Assembly (NCBI GenBank): GCA_944472155.2
Contig: OX235271.1
Location: 90,409,256-90,473,255 of the forward strand
DNA from: Trichobilharzia szidati
Taxonomy: Eukaryota > Platyhelminthes > Trematoda > Strigeidida > Schistosomatidae
Length of the DNA stretch: 64,000 bases
Direction: 5' to 3'
The translations under genes and the position numbers were made by a program. Below the pieces are notes generated by a model. That model did no database searches, was not told where the DNA came from, and saw only the letters and a program-made list of their open reading frames with translations. Shown in pieces: positions 1 through 10,479 of this stretch (position 1 is its first letter; every line of letters starts with the position of its first letter).

Positions 1-309
1 TTGTCGTTTCTGTTGGTTTAAGTGAATCAAGGAAGAAGATTGTATGAGGTTTTAATATCTATGTTGGTAGGCAAATTTCCTACTTGTTGTTGACATCAGT
101 TTCTACGCTCATACTTAGTTTAAATTTACATTAGAATCACATTTGTTTGCATTAATTGCCTGAAATAACAAAAGACTGGAGAAGGGGGGAGAATTCTGAT
201 TGACCACCTATTACATTTAAATCCTTCATCACATTTATCGGTGATGATATCTTATAACTCAATATGATTATAGGGAATTAGTTGTCCCTGTTAATAACAT
301 TGTGGAACA

Positions 310-960
310 TACGTCTTCAGTGGAACACCTCAGTTCTCTGCTGTTAATCTTAATTCGCTCTATCAGTGCCCAGAAGCTCCCATCTCTCCTTTTCCATATC
401 ACCTTCAAAAAACTAACTTGTCGCTTGCCATTTGGTTCCTACTCGAGGGCCTGGCCAATGATGGGAATCGGAAGTCTTCTCAAGATGTTCTCAGTTATCC
501 ACCATCAACTGCCGAATATGTGTCCGGTGAGAGGCTTCTGGGCATGAAGCTAGCAACACCATCCCGTAAAAATAAACACCACTGCTACCAACACTTCAGA
601 GCTGTAGCTTGAGGCCCTGTGTTCCACTGGGAACGTAAAAGAATAAAAAATGGGTTCCTAGCTGGTTCGCAGCTAGAATTCCTTGTTGCTTGTTCTTTCT
701 GGCCGGCCATTTGATCTCCAGTACCGTCCAAGGACAGCTAATAATGAAAGTCTGCAAAAGTCTGTTGGAAATTCATTTCCTGATACGTCAGGCGTATTTA
801 AAATTCAGATTTTGTTTTTCATGCTGAATATTAAAGATCTCCACACTACTTTCAGAGGAATGAACGCTTGTCCTGATTTCCCAATTCTATCTGGCCTCGG
901 AATCCATGCCACCTGTAGTTGAATCGATGCTGTCTGTCCAGGTAAGCGTAAGAAATGACT
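310..960 (-). mobile_element. RTE-type (SR2-like) LINE 3' fragment, interrupted by a SINE
   Basis: The minus strand reads as the C-terminal part of an RTE-type reverse transcriptase polyprotein. Near 480-430 it gives pieces like LRRLPIPIIGQALEW and then GTKWQ, matching in order the 'WIGHTLRRP...QALEWNP.GKR' block seen in the better copy at 12360-13580. Frames are broken throughout. A SINE 3' part (about 520-647) sits inside it. It is a dead 5'-truncated copy. Confidence 0.7.
515..647 (+). mobile_element. tRNA-headed SINE (GATAGAATGC family), 3' part
   Basis: Shares the block 'GGCATGAAGCTAGCAACACC ... CCCGTAAAAATAAA ... CACTGCTACCAA ... CACTGGGAACGTAAA' with the fuller copies at 14233 and 62717. 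The tRNA-like head is missing. It lies nested inside the RTE fragment of 310-960, so it is the younger insertion. Confidence 0.65.
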
Positions 961-1054
961 TTATTTAGATTCCCGTCATTTATGGTGAGTGCTACTTGTT
1001 CATGTTTTCCTGATGTCGTCATCATCATTGTGTTCTGTCTGTCAGCCTAAATTG

Positions 1055-1257
1055 TGCGGCGTCGGTGGCACAGTGGTTAGGACTCTCGCCGACCATGTAC
1101 ATGATCCGGGGTTCGGTCCCCCGCAGACGCATACATGATATTTATGGTTGGCCTGCCAAATTTGGGCTACCTATATCATATACTGAAAATTCCATACCTG
1201 TACCAAAAAATACGGTGTGGAATCAAGCTGTAATCAAAAATAAAAAAATAAAAACTT
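1055..1257 (+). mobile_element. tRNA-headed SINE (TGGCACAGTGGTTAG family)
   Basis: Starts GCGTCGGTGGCACAGTGG, a good Pol III A box, with GGTTCGGTCCC as the B box about 35 bases on. The body includes TTTGGGCTACC and GTGTGGAATCAAGCTGTAA. It ends in an A-rich tail. The same body is seen at 2563, 10278 and 53904. It is not a functional tRNA gene because it lacks a tRNA cloverleaf 3' half. Confidence 0.8.
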
Positions 1258-1289
1258 ACTTGTTGTCTTTCCTTCTAGCCTGTTGATTT

Positions 1290-2560
1290 TCACTATAAAA
1301 TCTTCGTTTCTTGTCGGTACACCATATGCCCATGTGTGTGTCTTACATAGTCAATATAATTAGTGTATAACCATAAGAAGTTTTGAGAAAACGCCAAATC
1401 AGTGACTTTCACATATAATCTTGACTGATAAAAGTGTCTAATTTGAAATAGCTAAAATCATTTCTCAACAATATGCAGAACATTAATTAAGTCCTTCTGA
1501 ATGGAGTGCAATACCTGTTTAGTTGAGAATTGTCTTATATTGGTAATGATTTCTTTTCAGACTATATAATATGGACTAATTAACAGTCCCATATAAAGTG
1601 AGAAATTACGTGAAACCTGAAGGATAGTTTAAAATATCACAAGTTGTAAGTTTGAAAATTTAAAATTGGTGGACGAATGTCTTTTGGCCACAAAAAAAGA
1701 GGATAACTTCAGGTTTGTGTGGGAAGTTGGCTTCTAGTTTATTTAACAAAAACGAAGCAATAACCACACATCCAACCTGCACTTTATAACCAAAGTAATA
1801 TAGTGTACAAAAGTGATGATTATTGACAACAACACTAGGTGGTGAAGTCTTTTTATGGGAGATCATGTAAACTTGGGATCCATCTTTTAGTACTACTGAC
1901 TGTCAAAGTCTCGATAAGTACAACCATATCGAAATTGGTTTGAACTAAGTCGAGTTTCTGCAGTAAGCCGATATGCATACTACTGAGGTGAGCTTGGTGA
2001 CACTGTGTCTAACACAAAATCAGCTACGGTAACAGTTTTAATTTAAAATTCATGTCTCAGCTTATAAATGTAATCAGTCGTCTCATACTCAAAAATATAA
2101 TAATTATGAGAGACAATGATACCCATCTTCTAATTATTTGAACAACGACATGCGTTTAGGCAGTTATTTTGCATAAAGACCTACAGTTGTGTAATTTTGT
2201 GATTTATTCTATGGACTGTATTATCAATATCTACTCATTTTATGGATTTTAGATTTTACTTAATGAAAGACGATGAAATTAGATGAAGTATGTCCCAGAG
2301 AACAAATCCTACCAGAAGTAGTAAGTTCTCAGCACTACACAACTGAAGGAATAATGAGACTTCACCTAAATGCCTTAAAAAATCTGGAATTCACATTCAT
2401 AATTAAAAGGTGAGAAGAAATGAGATCATTGTGTGACTGATGATAAACATGCTGTTGACAATAGCAAATTAGTGACGCCAAAAAAACATTAATTGAATCA
2501 AAAGGTATGACGGTTACGCGGTACAATTACAAAGTGTAATTGAACATTTTGGATCATGAA
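1290..2560. other. Intergenic, nothing recognised
   Basis: AT-rich sequence with stops in all frames. I see no gene or repeat match here. A minus-strand open stretch at 1866-1660 shows no family feature. Confidence 0.5.
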
Positions 2561-2562
2561 AT

Positions 2563-2750
2563 TATTTATTTATTTTAATACAGCTTGATTCCACACACAC
2601 ACAGTATTTTGATACAAGTACGGAATTTTCAGCATGTGATATCGGTAGCCCAAATTTAGCAGGCCAGTCATTGATATCAGATGTGCGTCGGCCGGGGACC
2701 GAACCCCGGACCCCGGTGAGAGTCATAACCGCTGTGCCAGAGACGCAACT
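2563..2750 (-). mobile_element. tRNA-headed SINE (TGGCACAGTGGTTAG family), reverse
   Basis: Reverse complement of the element at 1055. The B box reads GGTTCGGTCCC on the minus strand (near 2706-2696), followed by the GGTAGCCCAAATTTAGCAGG body seen here on the plus strand and an A-rich tail at 2563-2580. A CA-rich insertion lies in the 3' body. The A box region is diverged. Confidence 0.75.
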
Positions 2751-3598
2751 GTTACGGCCTCATCAATAAATAGCGACTCCACACTTCTGAAGAACCATTT
2801 GATTTGAATTCACTATAATTCACTGAGGCTTTCTATGAATTAGCTTAACTGAAGCTAGTGTGATTCCGCCGGAAAACGAAATTTCTCAAACCCACTTCCT
2901 TCTTACCTCGTAGGATAAAGACTAGAAATGTAACTTGGAAGGCTATGCTCTCATTGTCCACCCAATAAGCCACATGACATTGAACTAACTGACTAATGTT
3001 TGTAAATGAAACGTATTAACTATGGGGAAATGTTACCCGTGTTGATAGTTTTCTGGTTCAACAAGAATTATAATGGTTAACCCTCAAGTAATATCACAAA
3101 GCCAGTTGTAATGTAAGCATCAGTTTTTGTACGATCACCTGTTTTGGAAATAGCAAAAACTTTTAAAGACACGGTGAAATACTCGATTCTAGTATAAATA
3201 AAGTGATTGCGTAATTACTGAGGTTCCTGAAAATAGAGGTTACTGACTTGTAGTATTATGATACTCAACTCTTATAAATTTTCAGAACAAGCAGATGTCA
3301 GTGAAAACATAATTTACGTGTATAAGTGTTAATAAATGAGTATGCTTTTTTATTGGTTATATTGTTTCTAATTCTCACAGTACCATCGGTATTCTCTAAT
3401 TTAAGGGTACGCGCGCTATCAAACTGACTGTAGCAACATATCGTTGTACAATGATTCTGGCTTTGATTAATAGAAATAAATAAAACTTATGGAGAAGAAA
3501 TCTTTTATTTAATATATATTTATCACAGACATAAAAATAATGGGATGAATTTCTGGCACTTTATGTTACATATAATTCTTGTTTTAGCTACACTGAAT

Positions 3599-4585
3599 TT
3601 ATCCAGACTTGAACAGTAGAAAAGCAACATTATTTAGATAGAAGTAGATGAAGTAGTTTGTTTCATGTGTAACATAACTAAAAAGAAAAATAAATAAATA
3701 ATGAAGTTAATTAAGTTTTCGGTTAATACATTTACTAAATATAGATATATTGAAGCATTTCTACTGAGAATAATGAATAATGATAATAATAATGAAACCC
3801 GTTTGTAAATCTTCTGCACTGCACTCACTATAAACAACAGGACTCTGATTTTCAGCACAAATGTGAAGTCGGTCAGTTCTTCTCTACGGGTCACAAACAT
3901 TGGCCAGCGTGTCACGAAAATGGTTTCCAACAAGTTACAGACTTTTATCAACAGATGCCCACTTCACTGGGTGGCTCCATACTAAAGATCTAATGGTAGG
4001 TCAGGAAGAATTAGCAATAAGAAACTCTGGTTGGCACAAACCAACCAAGAGCCGATCGCTCAACGAAAATGTAGGATAAAATGAAGATGGATCGGTTATA
4101 CGTTGAGGAGGCCATCGAGTGACATCGTGTGCTAGGCCATTGCTCGAGTGGAATCCGACTGGGTACCTACGAGTGGGTTATCAGTGAAAGGGTGACATGG
4201 AGGAGATCGTGTGAGTTGGAGAAGGAGATGAGAGATTATGGACAATCATGGACCCAGCTGAAGAGGATAGCAGAAAATAGAAGAGAGTGGAGATGTGTTG
4301 TTGAAGCCCTCTGTTCCACTCGGAACCCAAGGGAATAATAGTAATATACATCAGTGATTTGTTTAAGTTCAAGCTGCTGCCATAATTAACGTACCTTCCA
4401 AAATTCTTGCCAACAATACACTGCCATGTTGGACCATATTTCTTATCGAATTCCTTCTTGACATAAGTTGCAAAATCTTTTTCAATAAGATATTTATCCA
4501 TAACTTGAGCAGCCAGATCTACTGCGTATTGTTGCATTTCTTCTTGCATATCTGTACTCTTCACAATGGCTTTTTTCCCCTCCAT
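3599..4585 (-). CDS. LC8-type dynein light chain (DLC-1), two exons
   Basis: Cytoplasmic dynein light chain of the LC8 family, a small dimeric hub protein that holds short partner peptides and is part of the dynein motor. Exon 1 (4585-4395) encodes [13 protein letters not shown], the [20 protein letters not shown] stretch and ends in KNFG. A GT donor follows at 4394, and the intron is 4394-3678 with an AG acceptor. Exon 2 (3677-3599) encodes [15 protein letters not shown] and ends FLLFKSG, then TAA. The joined product is 89 residues, the usual LC8 length. The partner-groove segment (NFGSYVTHE) is intact. Oddity: the usual PTWHC reads PTWQC, so the dimer-interface His55 is Gln. A minus-strand AATAAA lies at 3509-3504. 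The intron is mostly an RTE fragment in the opposite direction. The family call is secure; the specific role is inferred. Confidence 0.93.
3768..4345 (+). mobile_element. RTE-type (SR2-like) LINE 3' end inside the DLC-1 intron
   Basis: Closely matches the 3' part of the copy at 13020-13580, base for base over long stretches. It covers the block from 'GTTTGTAAATCTTCTGCACT' through 'GGAGATGAGAGATTATGGAC' to 'CTCTGTTCCACTCGGAACCC' and a short AATAATAGTAAT tail. Partial translation gives [20 protein letters not shown], typical of RTE C-termini in schistosomes. It occupies most of the DLC-1 intron, antisense to the gene, and is heavily 5'-truncated. The last bases approach the DLC-1 donor within about 50 bases. 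Confidence 0.85.
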
Positions 4586-5266
4586 TTTAGCGAGAAAAGA
4601 TGGTGTTAAATTACTACAGTATACAAAATATTCTATGTAATTTATACATCACATAGTGAAAGTGACCTTAAATTTTTAATGAGCACAGTTTTTTAGTAGC
4701 ATATCTTCAGAAATATCACCTTATTAGGAGGTTATAGTAGAATATTTATTAAAAAATAGTCTGTATTGGCCAATTAATTCAACAACTATCGCTGAGTATA
4801 TAGTTTTCAGTGGAGTAACGCTATTGTTGCGTAATATTTTAGTAGTATAACGTTGAGTACACTAGCTAGATGAGTTGCCTAAAGAAAAAGTAACTTGATA
4901 CTAAGAGTTGTCAGCACAGAAACAAACTAACAGAAACTTTTTAACGATCGATTTAAAAGGTTCCCCTGGTAGCTTTACTGCATTTTAACCTTGATACTCT
5001 GTGAGTAGATATTGAAATATGATTCTCAAGAATGTCTTTAGCGCTTTTCCGTGTGAGTCCCCTTTAGACAAATCAATAACTCTGGAGGACACATTTGTTA
5101 TTCAAAATTTTGAATAATTGCAAAGTTATCAGGATTAGTAAGTATTTGTGCAATGGTACTTAAAATTAAATAATGATGGTGCTTACGAAAATGAAATATT
5201 TAATGGAAGAATTACTATCAAAATGAATGCGGATAAAGGAGAAAATGATACTAGATATGATGGAGA

Positions 5267-5316
5267 AGATTTGTAGCTCAAGTGGATGATTTTGATGTGG
5301 CTGTGTTCTCAAATGA
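5267..5316 (-). repeat. Fold-back repeat family, short end fragment
   Basis: Carries the family end block 'GGAGAAGATTTGTAGCTCA' followed by 'GTGGATGATTTTGATGTGGC' and a 'TGTGTTCTC' remnant, as in the copies at 15050, 22079 and 29181. Confidence 0.5.
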
Positions 5317-5642
5317 TCTATATATCCAACTCTACTGAGTAAGGCCAATTGGTAAACACACATACATAAGTGTTCCTATATATATGTTTGTCCATGTTAT
5401 ACTGAAAAATAATGATTAAATGAAGAACAGTACTGTCAACATTCGTTAAAAATATTTCTTCCTGGAAGTCTAATACATTCCTTTTTTGTGTGTCAGTAAT
5501 CAGTTCATTTTTGGAATAGAGTTCACATTCAGAGAAATATTTCGCTATATTTCTGGGATGCGTAAGCAGACAACGTTCATGTAATTCATTGAATATCATT
5601 CAGATTCTCTTATTCTGTATAATTCTTATGCAGTATCATTTT

Positions 5643-6055
5643 TGATGTGGTTGTGTTCTATGAGCTGGATTGTTTACTTGCGAAGCTTTCATTGCCCTTC
5701 TAGGCAACATCTTCAGCGCATACTACAATTTGAAGTGAGCCTTTAACTTTCTCCACGAGTTTATTAATCAGCTCTCCCGGTGACCTTGGACATGATTGGT
5801 TGTTTTTGTGTGTTTTCACACCCTCTAGGCTACTTGTATTGGGACTGATTGTTTCTTTCACTTGAACTTTGACCCTTTGTGTGCGAGGTTTCCCTCTTAT
5901 CGATTGGTAAATCTTGTCTATGTCCATGTGTCTATTGATCGACGTTTCAATGGAATATCAGGCTTCTGCAAATTCTCTAGAGGTGAAACCAAGAATGCTA
6001 AAGAATTTTTAAAGCCTGATATTTCATTGAATCGTCGATCAATAGACACATGAAA
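5643..6055 (-). repeat. Unclassified interspersed repeat with a 38-base inverted repeat
   Basis: The left part (5643-5735) matches the fold-back family (GTGTTCT...GAGCTGGAT...AAGCTTTCATTGCCCTTCTA). A minus-strand open stretch of 75 codons (5927-5700) begins MDIDKIYQSIRGKPRTQRVK; I do not recognise it. The right part is a hairpin: 5928-5965 and 6012-6049 are inverted copies with two mismatches and a 46-base loop. It may be a mobile-element end; the class is unknown. Confidence 0.5.
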
Positions 6056-6079
6056 ACCACTGTCCCTGTGCGTCCATCA

Positions 6080-7415
6080 CAGTGGCTTTATGGTAACATT
6101 CCTCATCTAACAGATTGATTTTCCTGGACTCAAAATCTATTGAGAACCTTAGCAACCAATGCTAGATATCCTAGTTGCAGAAGGAAATATATATACATAT
6201 ATTACTATTCCTTTTAGAATAGTGCTTGAAGCTGATGTCAGCTTTTGATTTAGAAGCCCCTTAGATATGCTATCATTTTAGCTTCAATTGCTATTTAGAT
6301 TTAGTTACACTTCTAAAGTACTGTCTAGTGCAGCGGAGAATACCTTTGTTTTATAACTCCAAGAGAGAAATTAAGACCTAAGTTCAGACAATTTGACTGT
6401 GATGTTTGTTATCATCCGGCTGTCTCCTTAAATTATAAATTTCAGACAACAGAAACTAACAGAACAAATCCTGATCTAAGTTATTCAAAATACACTATGC
6501 TTTATAGTATGACGTCGTTTTTTATTCTGCATGAAGCAATGAAAATATACCCATTCCTTCCCAGTGGGAAAAACAGGAAAACATCGATTTTTGTTTACCA
6601 TTTGTTATGGTAAATGGAGAAACACGGCAGTCTTGGCTTTAGTATAGTTAAACTACAAAAAGTAACTTGCTTTTGTAATAGCTTTGTTTCCTTGACGGAG
6701 GTAAATATTCCTTATGAGAACCTAAGGAATCAAGAACTTGAGTCATTAACTGTTTTGGCCTAGCTCTCATAATTATTGTTTTGCATAAGTTTTTAGAATT
6801 AAGGTATCATGTCCTAAAACTGCCTAAAACGGTGTAAGGTATAAATTATTGGTAGGATGGACAATGATCCAAACAAAACCAGTTATGTCATACCTAAACT
6901 AAACGAATACATTTCAGAATCCCGTAGAAACTCTATGATATACCTTAACAATGACGCTAATTGTAGAGTTGTTACTTTCACGTCATAAAATAATTAACAT
7001 ATTACTTGGATATTCGATATTAAATGATTGTGTAGTAAAATTCCCACTAAGTGTTTATTTGGACGGCTTTGGAGTACTTGTTAGACTATGACAGTAAATG
7101 TTAGTTTATTGTTGTACCTAGGCTTTGGGATTCAGAGTTAAACATATAAAACTGAATTTTCATGAGTTTATGCTGATATATGTGGCTTACTACAAACGAA
7201 ATTCTTTGGTTTTACTTGCGTCGAAATGGCGCTTACTCGAACTCAGGGTATTTCGATTATGTCATATGATCGCTTAACCCTAGTTCCAAGACACAGAGAA
7301 GGAAAATAAACACAGTTGTTGCAATGGAACTCCAATTCATTCGGATGACACTTAGCAACACTGCTCGTCATCCAGTTAAAAAAATAATTACATCCTGTAA
7401 TAACTATAAAAAATA
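6080..7415. other. Intergenic, nothing recognised
   Basis: AT-rich, no sustained open frame and no match to repeats elsewhere in the window. Confidence 0.5.
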
Positions 7416-7420
7416 TATTT

Positions 7421-8554
7421 GTTAAGCTAGATTACACATCTGCTTTCCACTTAGTACCTAGAAGTATTTTGTTAAACAAGCTTGCTGAAACTCAAATTGA
7501 GTGTTGGGTTGTCAAATGGCCGCATTCGTATCTCTCATGAAGAAAGCAGTACACTGTATGTCAGGGGAAGTCGTCCACTTCATTGCTTACTAAGGCTGGT
7601 GTCCCTCAAGGTGCTGTTCCTTCTCCTTTTCTGTTTTCTTTCTTCTTGCATGACTTGCCTCACTCTGATGAAATGAACTTTGTTAAGAATGCGGACGATC
7701 TAACTATTTCGATGTCTGTTAACTCTCAGCTAGACTCTACTAAGATGAACAGCTTTCTATCGGGAGTTAGCAAATAGTCTTCGTCTAATGGTCTTAAACT
7801 AAGTTCTTTCAAATGTCAGACTGTTAATTTCAGTTTCCGATGTAAAACAAAGTTAAATAAAGCTGTTGGTCCATATGACCATTGCAAAATTGATGATATT
7901 GATATAGAAATCAAGTCTGAATTTAAGTATCTTGGATTTATTCTTTATTCTGACCTATCCTTGTCTTCCCATGTCTTAGAGATTTCTAAAAGAATATTTT
8001 GTCTGACTTTTCACATTAAGAAGTTAAGGCACTCAGGCAGAACTCAACCCCTCCTCTTAAAGTTTGTCAACTCGTGCATCTTACCTATTCTTCTTTACTA
8101 TTCACCCTTATTCTTTCCTGGATTGCTTAAAATAGACTATGTCATACTTCGTAGAACTCTGGAGACTGTCACTTGGGCGAGTGGTATCCCATTGGACCAT
8201 ATCATTGACATCGTCATTGGTAGGCACTTGATTTCATGGAACAAATTTGCTAAAGGAATTTTTTCAGACTCTGAGCATCCACATTACCCTCAGCTTTCAC
8301 CTCAGGTAAAACAAGGAGTCATTTCCAAAGACTTTATGTCTAGGCATAAAAATTCCACTATACCAGATTTGGCAGGTATTTTATGTGATGAGAATAATGT
8401 CAGGGACGAACTAACTTTCTTTACACTTGTTAATAAAACCTTTCCTGCATCCTTATTTACCAAGCTTTATTTTTATTGTTTTTCTTATATTTATATTCCT
8501 CTCAATTTTTTGTTTTCATTTGTTTATTTTTTCATAAGTGTAAATATCATTTAA
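7421..8554 (+). pseudogene. Non-LTR retrotransposon reverse transcriptase, 5'-truncated, two stops
   Basis: One reading frame runs about 378 codons with only two stops (TGA at 7538, TAG at 7775). It encodes the RT palm and the downstream 'thumb' region of a LINE. Visible landmarks in order are LDYTSAFHLVPRSILLNKL, the fingers/palm block AGVPQGAVPSPFLFSFFLHD, a catalytic-like FVKNADDLT (YADD in active enzymes, here NADD), then KYLGFILYSDLSLSSHV and a C-terminal block ending near TFPAS. There is no endonuclease or ORF1 upstream. The 3' tail with ATT repeats runs to about 8890. The catalytic aspartate pair is present, but the stops make it inactive. I cannot fix the clade beyond a CR1/jockey-like LINE. 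Confidence 0.85.
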
Positions 8555-8890
8555 GCTGTGTTATAACTGTTAATTTTGTATTTCCCCTCAACATACTATA
8601 TCAACAGAATATTAGATTCAATAATCCATGACATGTTAATATTTTCAAACTGAATCGACAATACTGTTTGTAACAGACTCGCTGTTATTATTATTATTTT
8701 CATTTTGTACTTCGAATATTTTTGACTTTGTACCATGAATGTGGACAAATTCCACTGGTTAATTTTGTTTAAATTTTTAAATTTATTTACATTTTGAGTA
8801 AATCAGATGCAATATTGTGAAAAATGCTGAGAATTCCATTCTGTATTATAAGTACTGTTTTCGGAATTAAGCAGATTATTATTATTATTT
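8555..8890 (+). mobile_element. 3' untranslated tail of the LINE at 7421
   Basis: Directly follows the LINE stop codon. It is a T-rich region with ATT microsatellites at 8685-8699 and 8877-8889. The second probably marks the element's 3' end (inference). Confidence 0.5.
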
Positions 8891-8894
8891 ACTG

Positions 8895-9530
8895 GTTGGT
8901 CTCTTGAGATAGCTGATAACTTTGGAAACAAAGTGTTTTGAAACGTGGTCTTAATTTACAACAAGCTTTAGGTATAACTATTAGATGAACTTAAGTTTTT
9001 TAGATTATGAGATTTTGATGAGTTGTTAGTGAATTTTAGGGACAAGATAAAAATCGCTTAAATGCAATCATCATAAACTTATATAAGGTCCTGAAATATA
9101 CAACTATTGAGATTTATTTTCACAATAAAGATCTAAAAAAACGTTTACCTAGCTTACTGAATTTGTGCCTGTTTCGCACCAAGGAAAACAGCTTCTCTGT
9201 ATACTAAATGAGTATAGTATCTTCTCCGATACAAAATTAATATGTCAACAGTATATTGTTCTAATAATCAGAAAATTCAGGAAAAAATCAGGGCTATAAA
9301 TACATGAAGCAATTCAGACTCGTGATACAAACTGAAGTGCAAATAGTTTTTAGCCAGAAATCATCCAGGAGTTGAATGTTCTCAACTTTATATTTCTTAA
9401 TCAGATTGGGTTTTCTTTTACTGAAGTTCTACTACTTAATACTGTCAGTCTTAATGGATTTTACAATATGAATATCCATTGATATTTTCAGAGTATAAAG
9501 TATCTTACATGAAATAAATTACGGCACATA
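8895..9530. other. Intergenic, nothing recognised
   Basis: AT-rich, no open frame of note and no repeat match. Confidence 0.45.
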
Positions 9531-9532
9531 CA

Positions 9533-10043
9533 AACTAGGACGAAACAGCTGTCCATTAGTCCCAGATTTTCCAATGGTTCTCTAACTAATGTCAGCTCAT
9601 GATAAAAATCCTGTAACCAATCAAATCCCTACAAACCAACACTTGAATATCAATGAGATGCTCACTAGTGACTTGCCCTATTCAGGTAGGTAGTTACCTG
9701 GGGTTCTAGTGAGAAGTCGTGACCAGTAGGGTGCAGCAGGTCGGGCGTGAGGACAAATACTTGCCGAAGACATTGGCTAGGGGTCGCGCTATGTCGTGAA
9801 TTGGCAGAAGTTAGAATTCATGGACCATTGGATCGGGTCCCAGTGGCTTAATGGTATGCGAGCTCGCCTTGTAACCAGAAGGTCCTGGGTTCGAATCCCG
9901 GTGGGTGCGTACTGATGAAGAGTCCCAAAATAGGACGAAACAGCTGTCCAGTACTCCCAGGTTTTCCAATGGTTCTCTAACTGATATCAGCTCATGATGA
10001 AAATCCTGTAACCAATCGAATCCCTACAAACTAACACTTGAAT
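9533..10043 (+). mobile_element. Hammerhead SINE (Sm-alpha-like), partial head-to-tail tandem
   Basis: A Pol III SINE with A box TGGCTTAATGG (9844-9854) and B box GGTTCGAATCC (9888-9898), followed by a hammerhead-ribozyme-like core at 9912-9940. The 3' block (AGGACGAAACAGCTGTCC ... CCAATGGTTCTCTAACT ... ACACTTGAAT) occurs twice, at 9537-9648 and 9932-10043, exactly 395 bases apart. The locus is therefore about 1.3 units head to tail rather than a single SINE. This fits the known schistosome Sm-alpha family, which exists both dispersed and in tandem. Confidence 0.85.
9912..9949 (+). ncRNA. Hammerhead ribozyme-like core
   Basis: Shows CTGATGA (9912-9918), a helix II of GTCC/GGAC (9922-9925 with 9933-9936) and GAAA (9937-9940), the order of the hammerhead core in schistosome Sm-alpha RNA. 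There are three extra bases (AGA) between CTGATGA and helix II compared with the canonical core, so cleavage may be weak or lost. Helices I and III were not resolved by eye. It is the best preserved core of the copies in this window. Confidence 0.6.
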
Positions 10044-10277
10044 ACGACATATTTCACTAAATTAGAGGAAAGCATAGTTATTGAAAACATGAAGACGTAA
10101 CCTGAAGCTTCCTAGATTTAAAATTCATCTTTGTTGGGAATAAATGAATAACAGTATGACAGTAATATAATTGGAACTCAAAGTTTTTCAATCCTCGCAA
10201 TGTGTTGGTCATATTTGTTCCTAATATACTGAAGAAACTTGGTAACTCCTAAAACAGCCACTTTTCTTGTCTTTTTG

Positions 10278-10472
10278 ATATTTTTATTTATTTTTGATTA
10301 CAGCTTGATGCCACATCGTATTTTCAGTACAATTATGGAATTTGCAGCATGTGAAATCGGTAGCCCAAATTTAGCAGGTCGACCATTGTTATCAGGTGTG
10401 CGTCGGCGGGGGATCGAACCCCGAACCATGTGCTTGGTCGACGGGAGTCCTAACCACTGTGCCACCGACGCA
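10278..10472 (-). mobile_element. tRNA-headed SINE (TGGCACAGTGGTTAG family), reverse
   Basis: On the minus strand: GTGCGTCGGTGGCACAGTGG head, A box intact, B box GGTTCGATCCC (near 10424-10414), body with GGGCTACCGATTTCACATGC and an A-rich tail at 10278-10300. Well preserved. Confidence 0.82.
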
Positions 10473-10479
10473 CAGTCTG

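Noticed and set aside
1055..1140. tRNA-like A and B boxes as genuine tRNA genes
   Set aside because: The box-to-box unit lacks a complete cloverleaf and is repeated with a non-tRNA body; these are SINEs.
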